Positions 1 to 9,091 of a stretch of 64,000 nt of DNA are shown piece after piece (position 1 is the first letter of the stretch; each line of letters begins with the position of its first letter). A model generated the notes under the pieces. It was given only the letters and a program-made list of their open reading frames with translations. It did not search any database and had not been told where the DNA came from. The DNA comes from Microlunatus sp. Gsoil 973 (lineage in GTDB: Bacteria; Actinomycetota; Actinomycetes; Propionibacteriales; Propionibacteriaceae). The position numbers and the translations under genes were made by a program. The stretch lies in assembly GCF_009707365.1 (NCBI RefSeq), contig NZ_CP046122.1, positions 4,278,001 through 4,342,000 of the forward strand. Reading direction: 5' to 3'.

Positions 1-2806
1 CGACCAGCTGCTCCGGAATCGCTGCCAGGGCTTGGATCCTGGCCTCCCGGTCCGGAACCGACGGATCAGCGAGAGCCGCCACCTCCTCGGTGACACCGCC
101 CAGTACCTTGCGCCGTTCGGCGTCGACGATCGGCTGGTCGAACCAGCTGAACCGCACTGATCGGGCAAGATCACCGATCACCGGGATGCGCCGTCTGGTT
201 GCCCGGACCGTACGTTCCAGCAGGGCCCGGGCGGACAGGGCGATCGGCTGTGCCGGCGCCGGCAGCGTGACCCAGCATTGCAGGATGCCGATGACGATGT
301 CGTTGTCGGCAGTGCTCTGTCTGGCCAGGAAGATCCGGAACAGCGCCTCGTCAAGATCAGCAGTGCGTTCCAGATCGGTGACGCCGTAGTGGCCGAGGGC
401 GCGGACCAGCTTGTCGCGGAAGTGCGCCGGCAACCCGCCCCGGTCGGGGTCGACGGTCTGCAGATAGGTGTGGAAGTACTCCTGCGCGCTGTGCACCCGC
501 AACTCGGTCCGCAGCTCCTCGTCGGCCGGGCGGTTCCGAGTGAGTTCGGCGAAGTCGGCGAACATCCCGATCAGACCCATCTCCTGGGCGAGGACGTCGA
601 CGCCGGACTCCGTGAGGGCGTCACGACCGGTGAGATAGGTCTGGAGTGCCGCAGTCGCCTGGTCGTGGCTGACGTCGTAGCCCAGCAGCAGGTCACGCAA
701 GGTGGTCAGTGCCACGGTCGCGGCCCGCACCGGATCGGGATCGCCGGTGCCGTCGGGAAGCTCCACCATGCGACCCGTCGGCTGGTCGACGGCCGCGGCC
801 TGGTCCCCGCTCGGTTCCAGCCGGGCGAGAGCCTCCCCGGCACCGACCTGGGTGCCGGCGCGGACCAGGAGTTCGGTCAGCCGGCCGGCCGTCGGCGCCA
901 ACAGCGGCATCTCCATCTTCATCGATTCCAGGACGATCACCGGGCTGCCGGCCGCAACCTCCTCGCCGACCGCGACCGGTGTGCCGACCACCAGGGCGGG
1001 CGCGGGTGAACGCACCACGCCACCCTCGTCACGCGTGATCCGGTGCGCGACACCCTCCACCTCCACCAGCTGGATCGGCCCGTGGTTGGCTGTGACCAGC
1101 CGGTAGCGGTGATCACCGATCCACAGTCGCGCGTGCACCTCGTCGATCCGGTCCAGCCGGGCGATCACCGAGCCGTCGTCGACGATGCTGACCCGGTGCC
1201 GGTCGGCTCCGATCCGGCTCACCGTCAGGCGATGGCTGGTGCCGCGGAGCTTGAGCTCGACCCGCAACTCGGATTCGTGGGCAAGGTGCGGACGTCCGCC
1301 CCTGGCCGTGGTCAGGAAGTGCGAGATCTCCGTACGCTCCTGCTCCGCGTAGGTCTCGATGGCCGCGGCGATCAGGGCGACGCCGGCGTGCCGGTCGGCG
1401 ACCAATCCGCCCTCGGCCATGGTGCGGTCGATCCAACCGGTGTCGGCCCAGGCCGGCTCGCCGCTGCGGACGGCCGGTTCGTCGAGCAGTTCCAGCACGA
1501 AGCTCTTGTTGGTGGCGCCGCCCTCGATCACCACCGTGGTCTCCAGCATCGCCCGGCGCAACCGGGCAAGCGCCTCGTCCCGGTTCGCGCCGTAGGCGAT
1601 GATCTTGGCGATCATGGAGTCGAAGTCGGCCGGGATGCTGTCGCCCTCGGTCACCCCGGTGTCGACCCGGACGCCGGGCCCGGCCGGGAATTCCAGCCGG
1701 GCGATCCGCCCCGGGAGGGGTGCGAATGATCGATCCGGGTCCTCGGCGTTCAGCCGGGCCTCGACGGCGTGGCCGCGTTCGGCCGGTCGCTGCCCGGTCA
1801 GCGGGACACCGCTGGCCACCTGCAGTTGCAGGCCGACCAGATCCAGGCCGGTGACCAGTTCGGTCACCGGGTGCTCGACCTGCAACCGGGTGTTGACCTC
1901 GAGGAAGGCGAAGCTGCGGCTCTCGGGGTGGTAGAGGAACTCGACGGTTCCCGCGCCGGAATAGCCGACGGTCAGCGCCAACCGCTCGGCAGCCGCCATC
2001 AACTCCGAGGTCTGGCCCGGTTCCAGCAGCGCCGACGCCGATTCCTCGATGACCTTCTGGTTCCGTCGCTGGACCGAGCAGTCGCGGACCCCGACCGCCC
2101 AGGCGGTTCCCTGTCCGTCGGCGATGATCTGCACCTCGACGTGCCGGGCACCGGTGATCAACTTCTCGATGAACACCACGCCACTGCCGAAGGCCCGCTC
2201 GGCCTCGTCCCGGGTCCGTTGGTACGCCTCGGTCAGGTCCTCGGGGCGGTCGACCCGGCGGATACCGCGTCCGCCGCCGCCGGCGGTCGCCTTGAGCATC
2301 AGCGGGTAGCCGATCCGCTCGGCGACGTCGAGGGCCTCGTCGAGCGTGTCCACTGGGCCGCGGCTCCACGGAGCCACAGGAACTCCGGCGTCCTCGGCGA
2401 TCAGCTTCGACCCGATCTTGTCACCGAGTTTGCGCATCGCCTCAGGACTCGGGCCGATGAACGTCACACCCAACTCGCGGCACAACTCGGCGAACGCCGG
2501 ATCCTCGGCGACGAATCCCCAACCGACCCAGACCGCGTCAGCACCGGTCTCGGTCAGGGCGGCCCGCAACCGGGGGAGATCGAGATAGGGCCGGCCCGCG
2601 GCGGCTCCGAGCAGGTAGGTCTCGTCGGCCTCCCGGACGAACGCCGCGCCGGCGTCAACGTCGGTGTAGAGCGCGATCGTCCGGATCGACGTTTTGTCGG
2701 ACGCCCGGGCGGCGTTCAGGTCACGTACCGCGTGGATCAGTCGCATTGCGGCTTCGCCGCGGTTGACGATGGCGATTCGGGTCAGCGACACGGGACGGAA
2801 CTGCAC
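1..2806 (-). CDS. Multidomain acyl-CoA carboxylase (biotin carboxylase + biotin carrier + linker), C-terminus beyond left edge
   Basis: Biotin-dependent carboxylase. The N-terminal part uses ATP and bicarbonate to carboxylate biotin, which a carboxyltransferase domain would pass to an acyl-CoA. About 935 residues lie in the window with no stop. Residues 1-450 are a biotin carboxylase: ATP-grasp glycine loop GGGGRGIRRV, the RDCSVQRRNQKVIEE motif and EVNTRLQVEHPVTE. The biotin carrier motif ESMKMEM follows, with the biotinyl lysine near residue 630. Residues about 690-935 have no carboxyltransferase signature and resemble the linker region of very long fused actinobacterial carboxylases, so the carboxyltransferase domain probably lies to the left. 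The start is GTG at 2806 (or GTG at 2809), behind GGAAAGG at 2814-2820. Carboxylase identity is certain; the acyl-CoA substrate and final length are inferred. Confidence 0.9.
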   Translation of the reverse strand, partial: MQFRPVSLTRIAIVNRGEAAMRLIHAVRDLNAARASDKTSIRTIALYTDVDAGAAFVREADETYLLGAAAGRPYLDLPRLRAALTETGADAVWVGWGFVAEDPAFAELCRELGVTFIGPSPEAMRKLGDKIGSKLIAEDAGVPVAPWSRGPVDTLDEALDVAERIGYPLMLKATAGGGGRGIRRVDRPEDLTEAYQRTRDEAERAFGSGVVFIEKLITGARHVEVQIIADGQGTAWAVGVRDCSVQRRNQKVIEESASALLEPGQTSELMAAAERLALTVGYSGAGTVEFLYHPESRSFAFLEVNTRLQVEHPVTELVTGLDLVGLQLQVASGVPLTGQRPAERGHAVEARLNAEDPDRSFAPLPGRIARLEFPAGPGVRVDTGVTEGDSIPADFDSMIAKIIAYGANRDEALARLRRAMLETTVVIEGGATNKSFVLELLDEPAVRSGEPAWADTGWIDRTMAEGGLVADRHAGVALIAAAIETYAEQERTEISHFLTTARGGRPHLAHESELRVELKLRGTSHRLTVSRIGADRHRVSIVDDGSVIARLDRIDEVHARLWIGDHRYRLVTANHGPIQLVEVEGVAHRITRDEGGVVRSPAPALVVGTPVAVGEEVAAGSPVIVLESMKMEMPLLAPTAGRLTELLVRAGTQVGAGEALARLEPSGDQAAAVDQPTGRMVELPDGTGDPDPVRAATVALTTLRDLLLGYDVSHDQATAALQTYLTGRDALTESGVDVLAQEMGLIGMFADFAELTRNRPADEELRTELRVHSAQEYFHTYLQTVDPDRGGLPAHFRDKLVRALGHYGVTDLERTADLDEALFRIFLARQSTADNDIVIGILQCWVTLPAPAQPIALSARALLERTVRATRRRIPVIGDLARSVRFSWFDQPIVDAERRKVLGGVTEEVAALADPSVPDREARIQALAAIPEQLV

Positions 2807-2930
2807 CACAGCACCTTTCCATGACAGCCGCCCGAGTCGCGTATCTGACACCTACAAGGACCGGGCCGAGAAGTTGTAGGGATCAATGAACCGGATCCGG
2901 GCGCCGTCGAACCGGCGGCCCGCGTCGCCC

Positions 2931-3101
2931 GCCGGACACGCAAACTCAAAGTTTGATCCAGTGGCTGCGACACGCCGGGTCGACCAGCCGTACGGTCAAA
3001 CTTCGACTTTGCATCGCCCCGCCGGACACGCAAACTCAAAGTTTGATCCAGTGGCTGCGACACGCCGGGGTCGACCAGCCGTACGGTCACACTTCGACTT
3101 T
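2931..3101. repeat. Two tandem copies of an ~80-bp palindromic repeat (90-bp period)
   Basis: Copy 1 is 2931-3010 and copy 2 is 3021-3101. They are nearly identical, with one extra G in copy 2 (CACGCCGGGG against CACGCCGGGT) and a change of GGTCAAAC to GGTCACAC. Each copy holds the small inverted repeat CAAACT-CAA-AGTTTG. In copy 1, AAGTTTGA near the start can also pair with TCAAACTT near the end. They lie between the divergent carboxylase and clpB genes. A shorter tandem repeat, CGCGGTGAGCTT, follows at about 3103-3126. The function is unknown; it looks like a dispersed intergenic element or a structured leader. Confidence 0.85.
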
Positions 3102-3189
3102 CGCGGTGAGCTTCCGCGGTGAGCTTTCGGGTGGCTCTCGCGATGCGGATTCCCCGACGCTGCCTGTCGGAATCGGGTTGGAATCGGGG

Positions 3190-3209
3190 TTGAGTCAGGG
3201 GCGCTCAAG
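3190..3209. promoter_or_regulatory. HAIR-like HspR operator, upstream copy
   Basis: The sequence reads TTGAGT, a 7-base spacer, then GCTCAAG. This fits the HspR-associated inverted repeat (CTTGAGT-N7-ACTCAAG) with one mismatch in the right arm. It lies 77 bp before the clpB start and 26 bp upstream of a second, better site. In actinobacteria the heat-shock repressor HspR binds such sites before clpB and dnaK. Confidence 0.75.
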
Positions 3210-3235
3210 TCGGAATACACTGGTTCCGCGCAAGG

Positions 3236-3254
3236 TTGAGTCGGGTAGACTCAA
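3236..3254. promoter_or_regulatory. HAIR operator for HspR before clpB
   Basis: TTGAGT, a 7-base spacer (CGGGTAG), then ACTCAA form a perfect inverted repeat matching the core of the HspR operator. It ends 31 bp before the TTG start of clpB, where a bound repressor would block the promoter or early transcription. With the site at 3190 it makes a tandem pair, which predicts heat-inducible clpB expression. Confidence 0.85.
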
Positions 3255-3285
3255 TGCTGTTCGACCCGTATAAGGAGAGCCAGAG

Positions 3286-5901
3286 TTGGAAGCCGAGAAA
3301 CTGACTGCGAAGAGCCGGGACGCCGTTTCGGCCGCATTGCGTAACGCCCTGCTGGCCGGCAACCCCAATGCCGAGCCGCAGCACCTGTTGAGTGCACTGC
3401 TTTCCGTCCCGGAGAACACGGTCGGGCCATTGCTGACGGCAGTCGGAGCCGATCCGGCCGCGGTGAATGCCGAGGCGCAGCAGGCGATTGCGAAACTGCC
3501 GTCCGCCAAGGGCAACTCGGTCAGCCAGCCCGGAATTTCCGGCGCGACGGCCCGGGTGCTCGCTGATGCCGAATCGCGGGCAGAGCAGCTCGGAGACGCA
3601 TTCGTCGCCACCGAACACCTGTTGATCTCGCTGTCGGCGATCGACTCCGACGCCAAGCGCATCCTGTCCCGGGCCGGCGTGACCCCCGACAAGGTGACCA
3701 CCGTCTTCAACGAGTCGCGCGGATCCAAGCGAGTGACCAACGCCGAGGCCGAAGGCACGTCCTCCGCGCTCGACCAGTACGGCGTCGATCTGACCGCACA
3801 GGCGCGGGAGGGCAAGCTCGACCCAGTGATCGGTCGGGACACCGAGATCCGTCGCGTGGTCCAGGTGCTGGCCCGCCGGACGAAGAACAACCCGGTGCTG
3901 ATCGGTGAACCCGGCGTGGGCAAGACCGCAGTGGTCGAGGGGCTCGCACAGCGGCTGATCGCCGGTGACGTACCGGATTCGCTGAAGGGTCGTCGGCTGA
4001 TCTCCCTGGATCTCGCGTCGATGGTCGCCGGCGCCAAGTACCGCGGCGAGTTCGAGGAACGGCTGAAGGCCGTGTTGAACGAGATCCGCGACGCCGAGGG
4101 CCAGATCATCACCTTCATCGACGAGTTGCATACCGTCGTCGGCGCGGGCGCGACCGGCGAGGGTGCGATGGACGCCGGTAACATGCTCAAGCCGATGCTG
4201 GCCCGCGGCGAGCTACGGATGATCGGTGCAACCACTCTGGACGAGTATCGCGAGCGGATCGAGAAGGATCCTGCCCTGGAACGGCGATTCCAGCAGGTGT
4301 TCGTCGGTGAGCCGAGCGTCGAGGACACGATCGCGATCCTGCGCGGGTTGCGAGAGCGCTACGAGGCCCACCACAAGGTGGCGATCACCGACGGCGCGCT
4401 GGTGGCCGCGGCCACGCTGTCCAACCGCTACATCACCTCGCGTCAGCTTCCTGACAAGGCGATCGATCTGGTCGACGAGGCGGCGTCGCGGCTGCGGATG
4501 GAGATCGACTCCTCACCGGAGGAGATCGATCAGCTCCGGCGCCAGGTCGAGCGGATGCGGATGCAGGAATTCGCGCTGCAGAAGGAGACCGATCCCGGCA
4601 GTGCCGAGCGGTTGGCCAGGCTGCGCGAGGATCTGGCGAACTCGGAGGAGCAGCTGCGCGGGCTGGAAGCCCGGTGGGAGGCCGAGAAGGCCGGCCTGAA
4701 CCAGGTCGGCGACCTGAAGAAGAAGATCGACGAACTCCGCAGTGAGGCCGAGAAGTCCCAGCGCGAGGGTGATCTCGGCCGGGCCAGCGAGTTGCTGTAC
4801 GGCGAGATCCCCGCCCTGCAGAAGCAGTTGGAGAAGGCAGACGAGGAGGAGAAGGAGGCCGAGGAATCAGGCCGCGGCCCGATGGTCTCCGAGGAGGTCG
4901 GCCCCAACGACGTCGCCGAGGTGGTGTCCAACTGGACCGGTATCCCGGTCGGTCGGTTGCTGCAGGGCGAGAGCGAGAAGCTGCTGCACATGGAGGAACG
5001 GCTGGGTGAGCGGCTGATCGGCCAGAAGCAGGCGGTCCGGGCGGTCTCCGATGCGGTACGGCGTTCCCGGGCCGGCATCTCGGACCCGAACCGGCCGACC
5101 GGATCGTTCCTGTTCCTCGGTCCGACCGGGGTCGGCAAGACCGAGTTGGCCAAGTCGTTGGCCGAGTTCCTGTTCGACGACGAGCACGCGATGGTGCGCA
5201 TCGACATGAGCGAGTACTCCGAGAAGCATTCGGTCGCCCGGCTGGTCGGCGCCCCTCCGGGCTACATCGGTTACGAGGAGGGCGGTCAGCTGACCGAGGC
5301 CGTACGTCGGCGGCCGTACGCAGTGGTGCTGTTGGACGAGGTGGAGAAGGCGCACCCGGAGATCTTCGACATCCTGCTCCAGGTTCTCGACGACGGCCGG
5401 TTGACCGACGGCCAGGGTCGGACCGTTGACTTCCGGAACGTGTTGTTGATCTTGACGTCCAACCTCGGATCGCAGTTCCTGGCCGATCAGACGCTCGACC
5501 AGGACAAGAAGCGGGACGCGGTGATGAACATCGTCCGGGCCTCCTTCAAGCCGGAGTTCCTGAACCGGTTGGACGAGGTCGTGCTGTTCGACGCGCTCGG
5601 CACCGAGGAGTTGTCCAAGATCGTCGACATCAACATCAGGCGGCTCAACCAGCGGCTGGCGGATCGGCGGATCACCGTCGACGTCACCCAGGGCGCTCGC
5701 GACTGGCTGTCGCTGACCGGCTTCGACCCGGTGTACGGCGCGCGCCCGCTGCGCCGCCTGATACAGACGACGATCGAAGATCAACTGGCCCGTGAGGTGC
5801 TGGCCGGCCGGGTGTCCGAGGGCGACACCGTCTCCTTCGACGTCGACGACAGCGCCGACGGGCTCAAGCTCGTCGAGGCGCACGAGCCCGCGGTCGCCTG
5901 A
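3286..5901 (+). CDS. clpB: ATP-dependent chaperone ClpB
   Basis: Hsp104/ClpB disaggregase, a cytoplasmic hexamer that threads aggregated proteins and works with DnaK. The 871 residues match the family. Order: an N-terminal Clp repeat domain (about 1-145), AAA1 with Walker A GEPGVGKT near residue 207, a long coiled-coil middle domain (about 405-525, rich in E, K and R), AAA2 with Walker A GPTGVGKT near 610, and the C-terminal D2 small domain. The middle domain separates ClpB from ClpA and ClpC. The start is TTG at 3286 behind AAGGAGAG, and it gives the usual N-terminus. Two HspR operators lie upstream and a strong hairpin follows the stop. No frame problem is seen. Confidence 0.98.
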   Translation: MEAEKLTAKSRDAVSAALRNALLAGNPNAEPQHLLSALLSVPENTVGPLLTAVGADPAAVNAEAQQAIAKLPSAKGNSVSQPGISGATARVLADAESRAEQLGDAFVATEHLLISLSAIDSDAKRILSRAGVTPDKVTTVFNESRGSKRVTNAEAEGTSSALDQYGVDLTAQAREGKLDPVIGRDTEIRRVVQVLARRTKNNPVLIGEPGVGKTAVVEGLAQRLIAGDVPDSLKGRRLISLDLASMVAGAKYRGEFEERLKAVLNEIRDAEGQIITFIDELHTVVGAGATGEGAMDAGNMLKPMLARGELRMIGATTLDEYRERIEKDPALERRFQQVFVGEPSVEDTIAILRGLRERYEAHHKVAITDGALVAAATLSNRYITSRQLPDKAIDLVDEAASRLRMEIDSSPEEIDQLRRQVERMRMQEFALQKETDPGSAERLARLREDLANSEEQLRGLEARWEAEKAGLNQVGDLKKKIDELRSEAEKSQREGDLGRASELLYGEIPALQKQLEKADEEEKEAEESGRGPMVSEEVGPNDVAEVVSNWTGIPVGRLLQGESEKLLHMEERLGERLIGQKQAVRAVSDAVRRSRAGISDPNRPTGSFLFLGPTGVGKTELAKSLAEFLFDDEHAMVRIDMSEYSEKHSVARLVGAPPGYIGYEEGGQLTEAVRRRPYAVVLLDEVEKAHPEIFDILLQVLDDGRLTDGQGRTVDFRNVLLILTSNLGSQFLADQTLDQDKKRDAVMNIVRASFKPEFLNRLDEVVLFDALGTEELSKIVDINIRRLNQRLADRRITVDVTQGARDWLSLTGFDPVYGARPLRRLIQTTIEDQLAREVLAGRVSEGDTVSFDVDDSADGLKLVEAHEPAVA

Positions 5902-5926
5902 CTCCTGCCGCCCACCGCACCAGCTA

Positions 5927-5964
5927 CTGCATCCCGCACCCGGTACACCCGGTGCGGGATGCAG
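5927..5964. terminator. Bidirectional hairpin terminator between clpB and the convergent hydrolase gene
   Basis: A perfect 14-bp stem (CTGCATCCCGCACC paired with GGTGCGGGATGCAG) surrounds a 10-base loop, 25 bp after the clpB stop and 39 bp from the end of the convergent gene. There is no clear T-run, as is common in high-GC actinobacteria. Confidence 0.8.
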
Positions 5965-6003
5965 TGCTTGGTGCGGGAAAAAGGGTGAGGCGGGGTACGA
6001 GGC

Positions 6004-6696
6004 TCAGCCGAGGGCGAGGTCGGTGAGCCAGCCGAACGGGCGTTGCTGGACCGGATCGGCCGCGGAGTCGATCTCTGGATGCCATTGCACGCCGAGGATG
6101 CGGCCGTCGGAGGATTCGAAGCCTTCGATGGTCCGGTCCTCCGCACTGGCGTTCAGCAGCAGTCCCGGCGCGAGATCTCTGCAGGCCTGGTGATGGCTGC
6201 TGTAGCCGGTTGCGCGAACGTCCCCGAGGACCCGCTCAAGCAGCGTCCCCGGCACGATGTCGAACTCATGCCGTACGCCGGTGTGCGCGACCGTCGTCTC
6301 CTCCATGTGCTGGTGGATCGTGCCTCCCATGATCACGTTCAGCACCTGCATCCCGCGGCAGATCGCAAGGATGGGCAGCCCCGCATCGAGTGCCGCGCGG
6401 GCGACGGTGACGTCGGCGGCATCCTGTTCGGCCGGCGGGTGCTTCTCCCTGGGATGCACCTCCGGTATGCCGTACGGTCGCAGATCAAGATCATTTCCGC
6501 CGGGCAACACAACGCCATCGGCGAGCCGTACGAGATCGACGGCCCGATCCGCAGTGTCCGGCCAGACCATGATCGGTTCGCCACCTGCTCTGGACACCGA
6601 ATCGATCAACTTGCGCCCGACGTAGACGCCTTCGCTCGGATCCTTGCCGATCTGGTCGGACCACCGGCCGACGATGAGAATGCGTGGTCTGGGCAC
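6004..6696 (-). CDS. Gamma-glutamyl-gamma-aminobutyrate hydrolase-like class I glutamine amidotransferase (peptidase C26)
   Basis: A 230-residue protein of the PuuD/C26 family, whose members cleave gamma-glutamyl amide bonds, for example in putrescine breakdown. Visible features are GGNDLDLRPYG near residue 67 (the usual substrate-loop region), the nucleophile elbow ICRGMQ with Cys near 112, and the catalytic His-Glu pair in QWHPEID near 205. There is no signal peptide, so it is cytoplasmic. It converges on clpB across a shared hairpin. The neighbouring spermidine-synthase-like gene is transcribed away from it; a polyamine link is tempting but unsupported. The real substrate is not shown by the sequence. 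Confidence 0.85.
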   Translation of the reverse strand: MPRPRILIVGRWSDQIGKDPSEGVYVGRKLIDSVSRAGGEPIMVWPDTADRAVDLVRLADGVVLPGGNDLDLRPYGIPEVHPREKHPPAEQDAADVTVARAALDAGLPILAICRGMQVLNVIMGGTIHQHMEETTVAHTGVRHEFDIVPGTLLERVLGDVRATGYSSHHQACRDLAPGLLLNASAEDRTIEGFESSDGRILGVQWHPEIDSAADPVQQRPFGWLTDLALG

Positions 6697-6862
6697 CGTC
6701 CGATGCTATCCGGCCGGCCCCCGGAGAGCCTGCATTTCGCGGACGGCCTCCAGGTCGAGCTTCCAGCTCGGGAGGTGGTTGATCAGCGACGTGCCGACGC
6801 TTCGGCCACCGGCAGGTCGCGTTCGGCTCGCTGCTGCCACGGTCACCTCGTACGCTGAGCGG

Positions 6863-7687
6863 GTGGACGATCTTGTGTTGCGCCGCGGTGCGGGCGGGGT
6901 GTTCCTGGTGCCGGACTCCGGCTATCCGTCGTCCTTCACGCTGCGGATGGGACGCACCGACCAGTCCTATGTCGATCTGGACGACCCACGCCGGCTGGAG
7001 TTCGACTACATGCAGCGGCTGGCCGACGCACTGGATCTGATCGCGCCCGAGGGCCGGCGGATCCGGATCATCCACGTCGGTGGGGCATTGATGACGTTGC
7101 CGCGCTACGTCGCGGCCACCCGGCCGCGTTCGGCGCAGATCGTGCTCGAGCCCGACACCGAGTTGACCGAGTTCGTTCGTCGCCATGTTCCGCTGCCACG
7201 GCAGAGCGGAATCAAGGTCCGGGGTGTCGGCGGTCGAGAAGGCATCGCGGCGATCCGCGAGGACTACGCCGATGTCGTCGTCGTCGACGCCTTCGCCGGT
7301 TCCCAGGTGCCGGCCGAACTGACCACGACCGAGTTCTTCGCCGACGTCCGCCGGGTGCTGGACGGCGGCGTGATGATGCTGAACATCACCGACAAGGGAC
7401 TGGACTATGCGCGCCGGGTCGCAGCCGCCGCGGCAAAGACCTTCGACCAGCTGGCGCTGAGCACCGAGCCGGCGACGCTGAAGGGTCGCCGATTCGGCAA
7501 CATCATTCTGTTGGCCTCGGACGAGGAGCTGCCGGTGGACGAGCTCGCCCGACGATCGGCCAGGTCGCCCTACCCGTACCGGGTGCTGACCGCGGCCCGG
7601 CTGGAACAGCTGATCGGTGGGGCGGCACCCTTCACCGACGCCGACAGTTCACCGTCGCCCGAGCCACCGGCGACCCACTTCCGCTGA
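6863..7687 (+). CDS. Spermidine synthase-like SAM-binding protein
   Basis: A 274-residue protein with the Rossmann fold of spermidine synthases and related methyltransferases. IIHVGGALMTLPRY near residue 72 is the nucleotide-binding glycine region, VLEPDTEL is the acidic end of strand 2, and VVVVDAFAGSQVPAEL near 145 matches the substrate-gate region. It resembles the soluble fused-MFS-type or spermine-synthase-like proteins found across actinobacteria, whose substrate is generally unknown. GTG at 6863 is chosen because coding-like sequence begins there; the open frame extends further upstream but overlaps the divergent gene region. A spermidine product is only a family-level guess. Confidence 0.8.
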   Translation: MDDLVLRRGAGGVFLVPDSGYPSSFTLRMGRTDQSYVDLDDPRRLEFDYMQRLADALDLIAPEGRRIRIIHVGGALMTLPRYVAATRPRSAQIVLEPDTELTEFVRRHVPLPRQSGIKVRGVGGREGIAAIREDYADVVVVDAFAGSQVPAELTTTEFFADVRRVLDGGVMMLNITDKGLDYARRVAAAAAKTFDQLALSTEPATLKGRRFGNIILLASDEELPVDELARRSARSPYPYRVLTAARLEQLIGGAAPFTDADSSPSPEPPATHFR

Positions 7688-7783
7688 CCTGTTCCGAGTG
7701 CGTGCTGGGATGGCCCACTTCGGACGACCAACTTTGGGACGACTTCAGCGAAGATGATGCGTACGGCCTCAAATTGCGATATT

Positions 7784-7803
7784 AAGTAAACTCACTTGAG
7801 TAA
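7784..7803. promoter_or_regulatory. AT-rich direct-repeat site before the ROK regulator
   Basis: The two half-sites AAGTAA (7784-7789) and GAGTAA (7798-7803) lie 14 bp apart in an unusually AT-rich patch, 24 bp before the GTG start of the ROK gene. ROK regulators often bind their own promoters at TTA/TAA-rich sites, so autoregulation is a reasonable inference. No experimental consensus can be matched. Confidence 0.35.
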
Positions 7804-7826
7804 TCGTAGCTGAGGGGAAGTGGTGG

Positions 7827-9063
7827 GTGAGCGCATCAACGTCGACGCGCAAGGCCGCGAGCCAGGGGCGGATCGCCGACTATAACCAGACGGTCATTCT
7901 CGACGCCGTCCGGCGGAGTATCGACGGCGTCAGCCGGGTCGAGTTGGCAGCGGCCACCGGCCTCTCCGCCCAGGCGGTCACCAACATCGTCCGCCAGCTG
8001 ATGGCTGCCGGGCTGATCACCGAGGGTCGGCGTGCGCCGATCGCCCGGGGCAAACCGCGGACCCTGTTGCATCTCAATCCGCAGGGCCAGTACGCGATCG
8101 GTGTCCATCTGGATCCGGCCGTGATCACCTACGTGATCCTGAATCTGGTCGGAGAGACACTGGCGCATGCCCGGTACACCACTCCGGCCCATCCGGATCC
8201 GGACGAGGTCACCGCCAGCAGCGCCGCACGGATCGAGGAGCTGATCACCGAAGCAGAGATCAGCCGGGACAAGATCGTCGGCCTGGGCATCGCCGCACCG
8301 GGTCCGATCGACGTCGACCGTGGCGTGATCGTCGACCCACCGAACCTCGAGGGGTGGCAGGACGTGCCGCTGCGGGATGCCCTGAGGGATGCGGTCGGCC
8401 TTCCGGTGCTGTTGGACAAGGACGTCACGGCCGCTGCGGCGGCGGAGAAGTGGTACGGGGGTGTCGGCAACTTCCTGTTCTTCTATCTCGGAACCGGTGT
8501 CGGTGCCGGCCTGGTGATCAACAACGAAGTGTTCCGCGGGCCGACCCACAACTCCGGCCAGATCGGCAACATGATCATCGCCAACGAAGGGATCCCCTGC
8601 CCGTGCGGGTACCGGGGCTGCCTCGGCGAAAGCAGCCAGCCGCGCATGCTGGTCCATCTCGGCGTGACCAACGGCGGTCTTGATCATGACGTCGACCTCG
8701 ACGACCGTCCGCAGGTCGAGGCGGCGCTGGTCGAACTGGCTGACCGCGCGCTGCACGGCAACGAAGCGGCACGCGAGGTGCTGGACACCATGGTCCGCGG
8801 CGTGCTCAAGGCCTGCGAGGACATCGCGCTGCTGCTCGATCTTGATCATGTCGTCTTCGGCGGCCCGCACTGGACCACCCTCTCGCCCTTCTTCAGCACG
8901 CAACGGCTGGCCGAATTCCGCCGCCGGCACGGGATTGCAGTCGATCCACCCGTTGACGACCTCCGGAACCAGGATCGGCGAGGATGTCGGCGCCGTCGGA
9001 GCGGCCAGCCTCGTTCTCGACCATACGTTCTCGACCAACCCGGCCGTACTGTTGGCCAGTTGA
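7827..9063 (+). CDS. ROK-family transcriptional regulator (frame broken once near 8950-8985)
   Basis: Sugar-responsive repressor of the NagC/XylR type. The N-terminus is a winged helix-turn-helix (about residues 12-70, with LAAATGLSAQAVTNIVRQL). The ROK domain follows, with a phosphate-binding YLGTGVGAGLV loop near 225 and the zinc site CPCGYRGCLGE near 260. From 7827 the frame runs past the natural end; the expected C-terminus (SRIGEDVGAVGAA-like) is in the next frame, ending at 9063. One extra base between about 8940 and 8985 explains this. With the break repaired the protein is about 412 residues, normal for the family. It is probably a sequence error, though a real mutation is possible. 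The GH125 mannosidase starts 28 bp downstream, which suggests control of mannoside use. Confidence 0.85.
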
Positions 9064-9091
9064 TCCCACCGGACCCCACCACGAGGAGACC

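Noticed and set aside
2931-3101. CRISPR array
   Set aside because: There are only two long (~80 bp) copies with a ~10-bp gap, not short repeats with 30-40-bp unique spacers, and no cas genes.
2886-3273. Short open frames through the 90-bp repeats with repeated peptides
   Set aside because: The repetition comes from the DNA repeat; both strands show similar frames and there is no ribosome-binding site.
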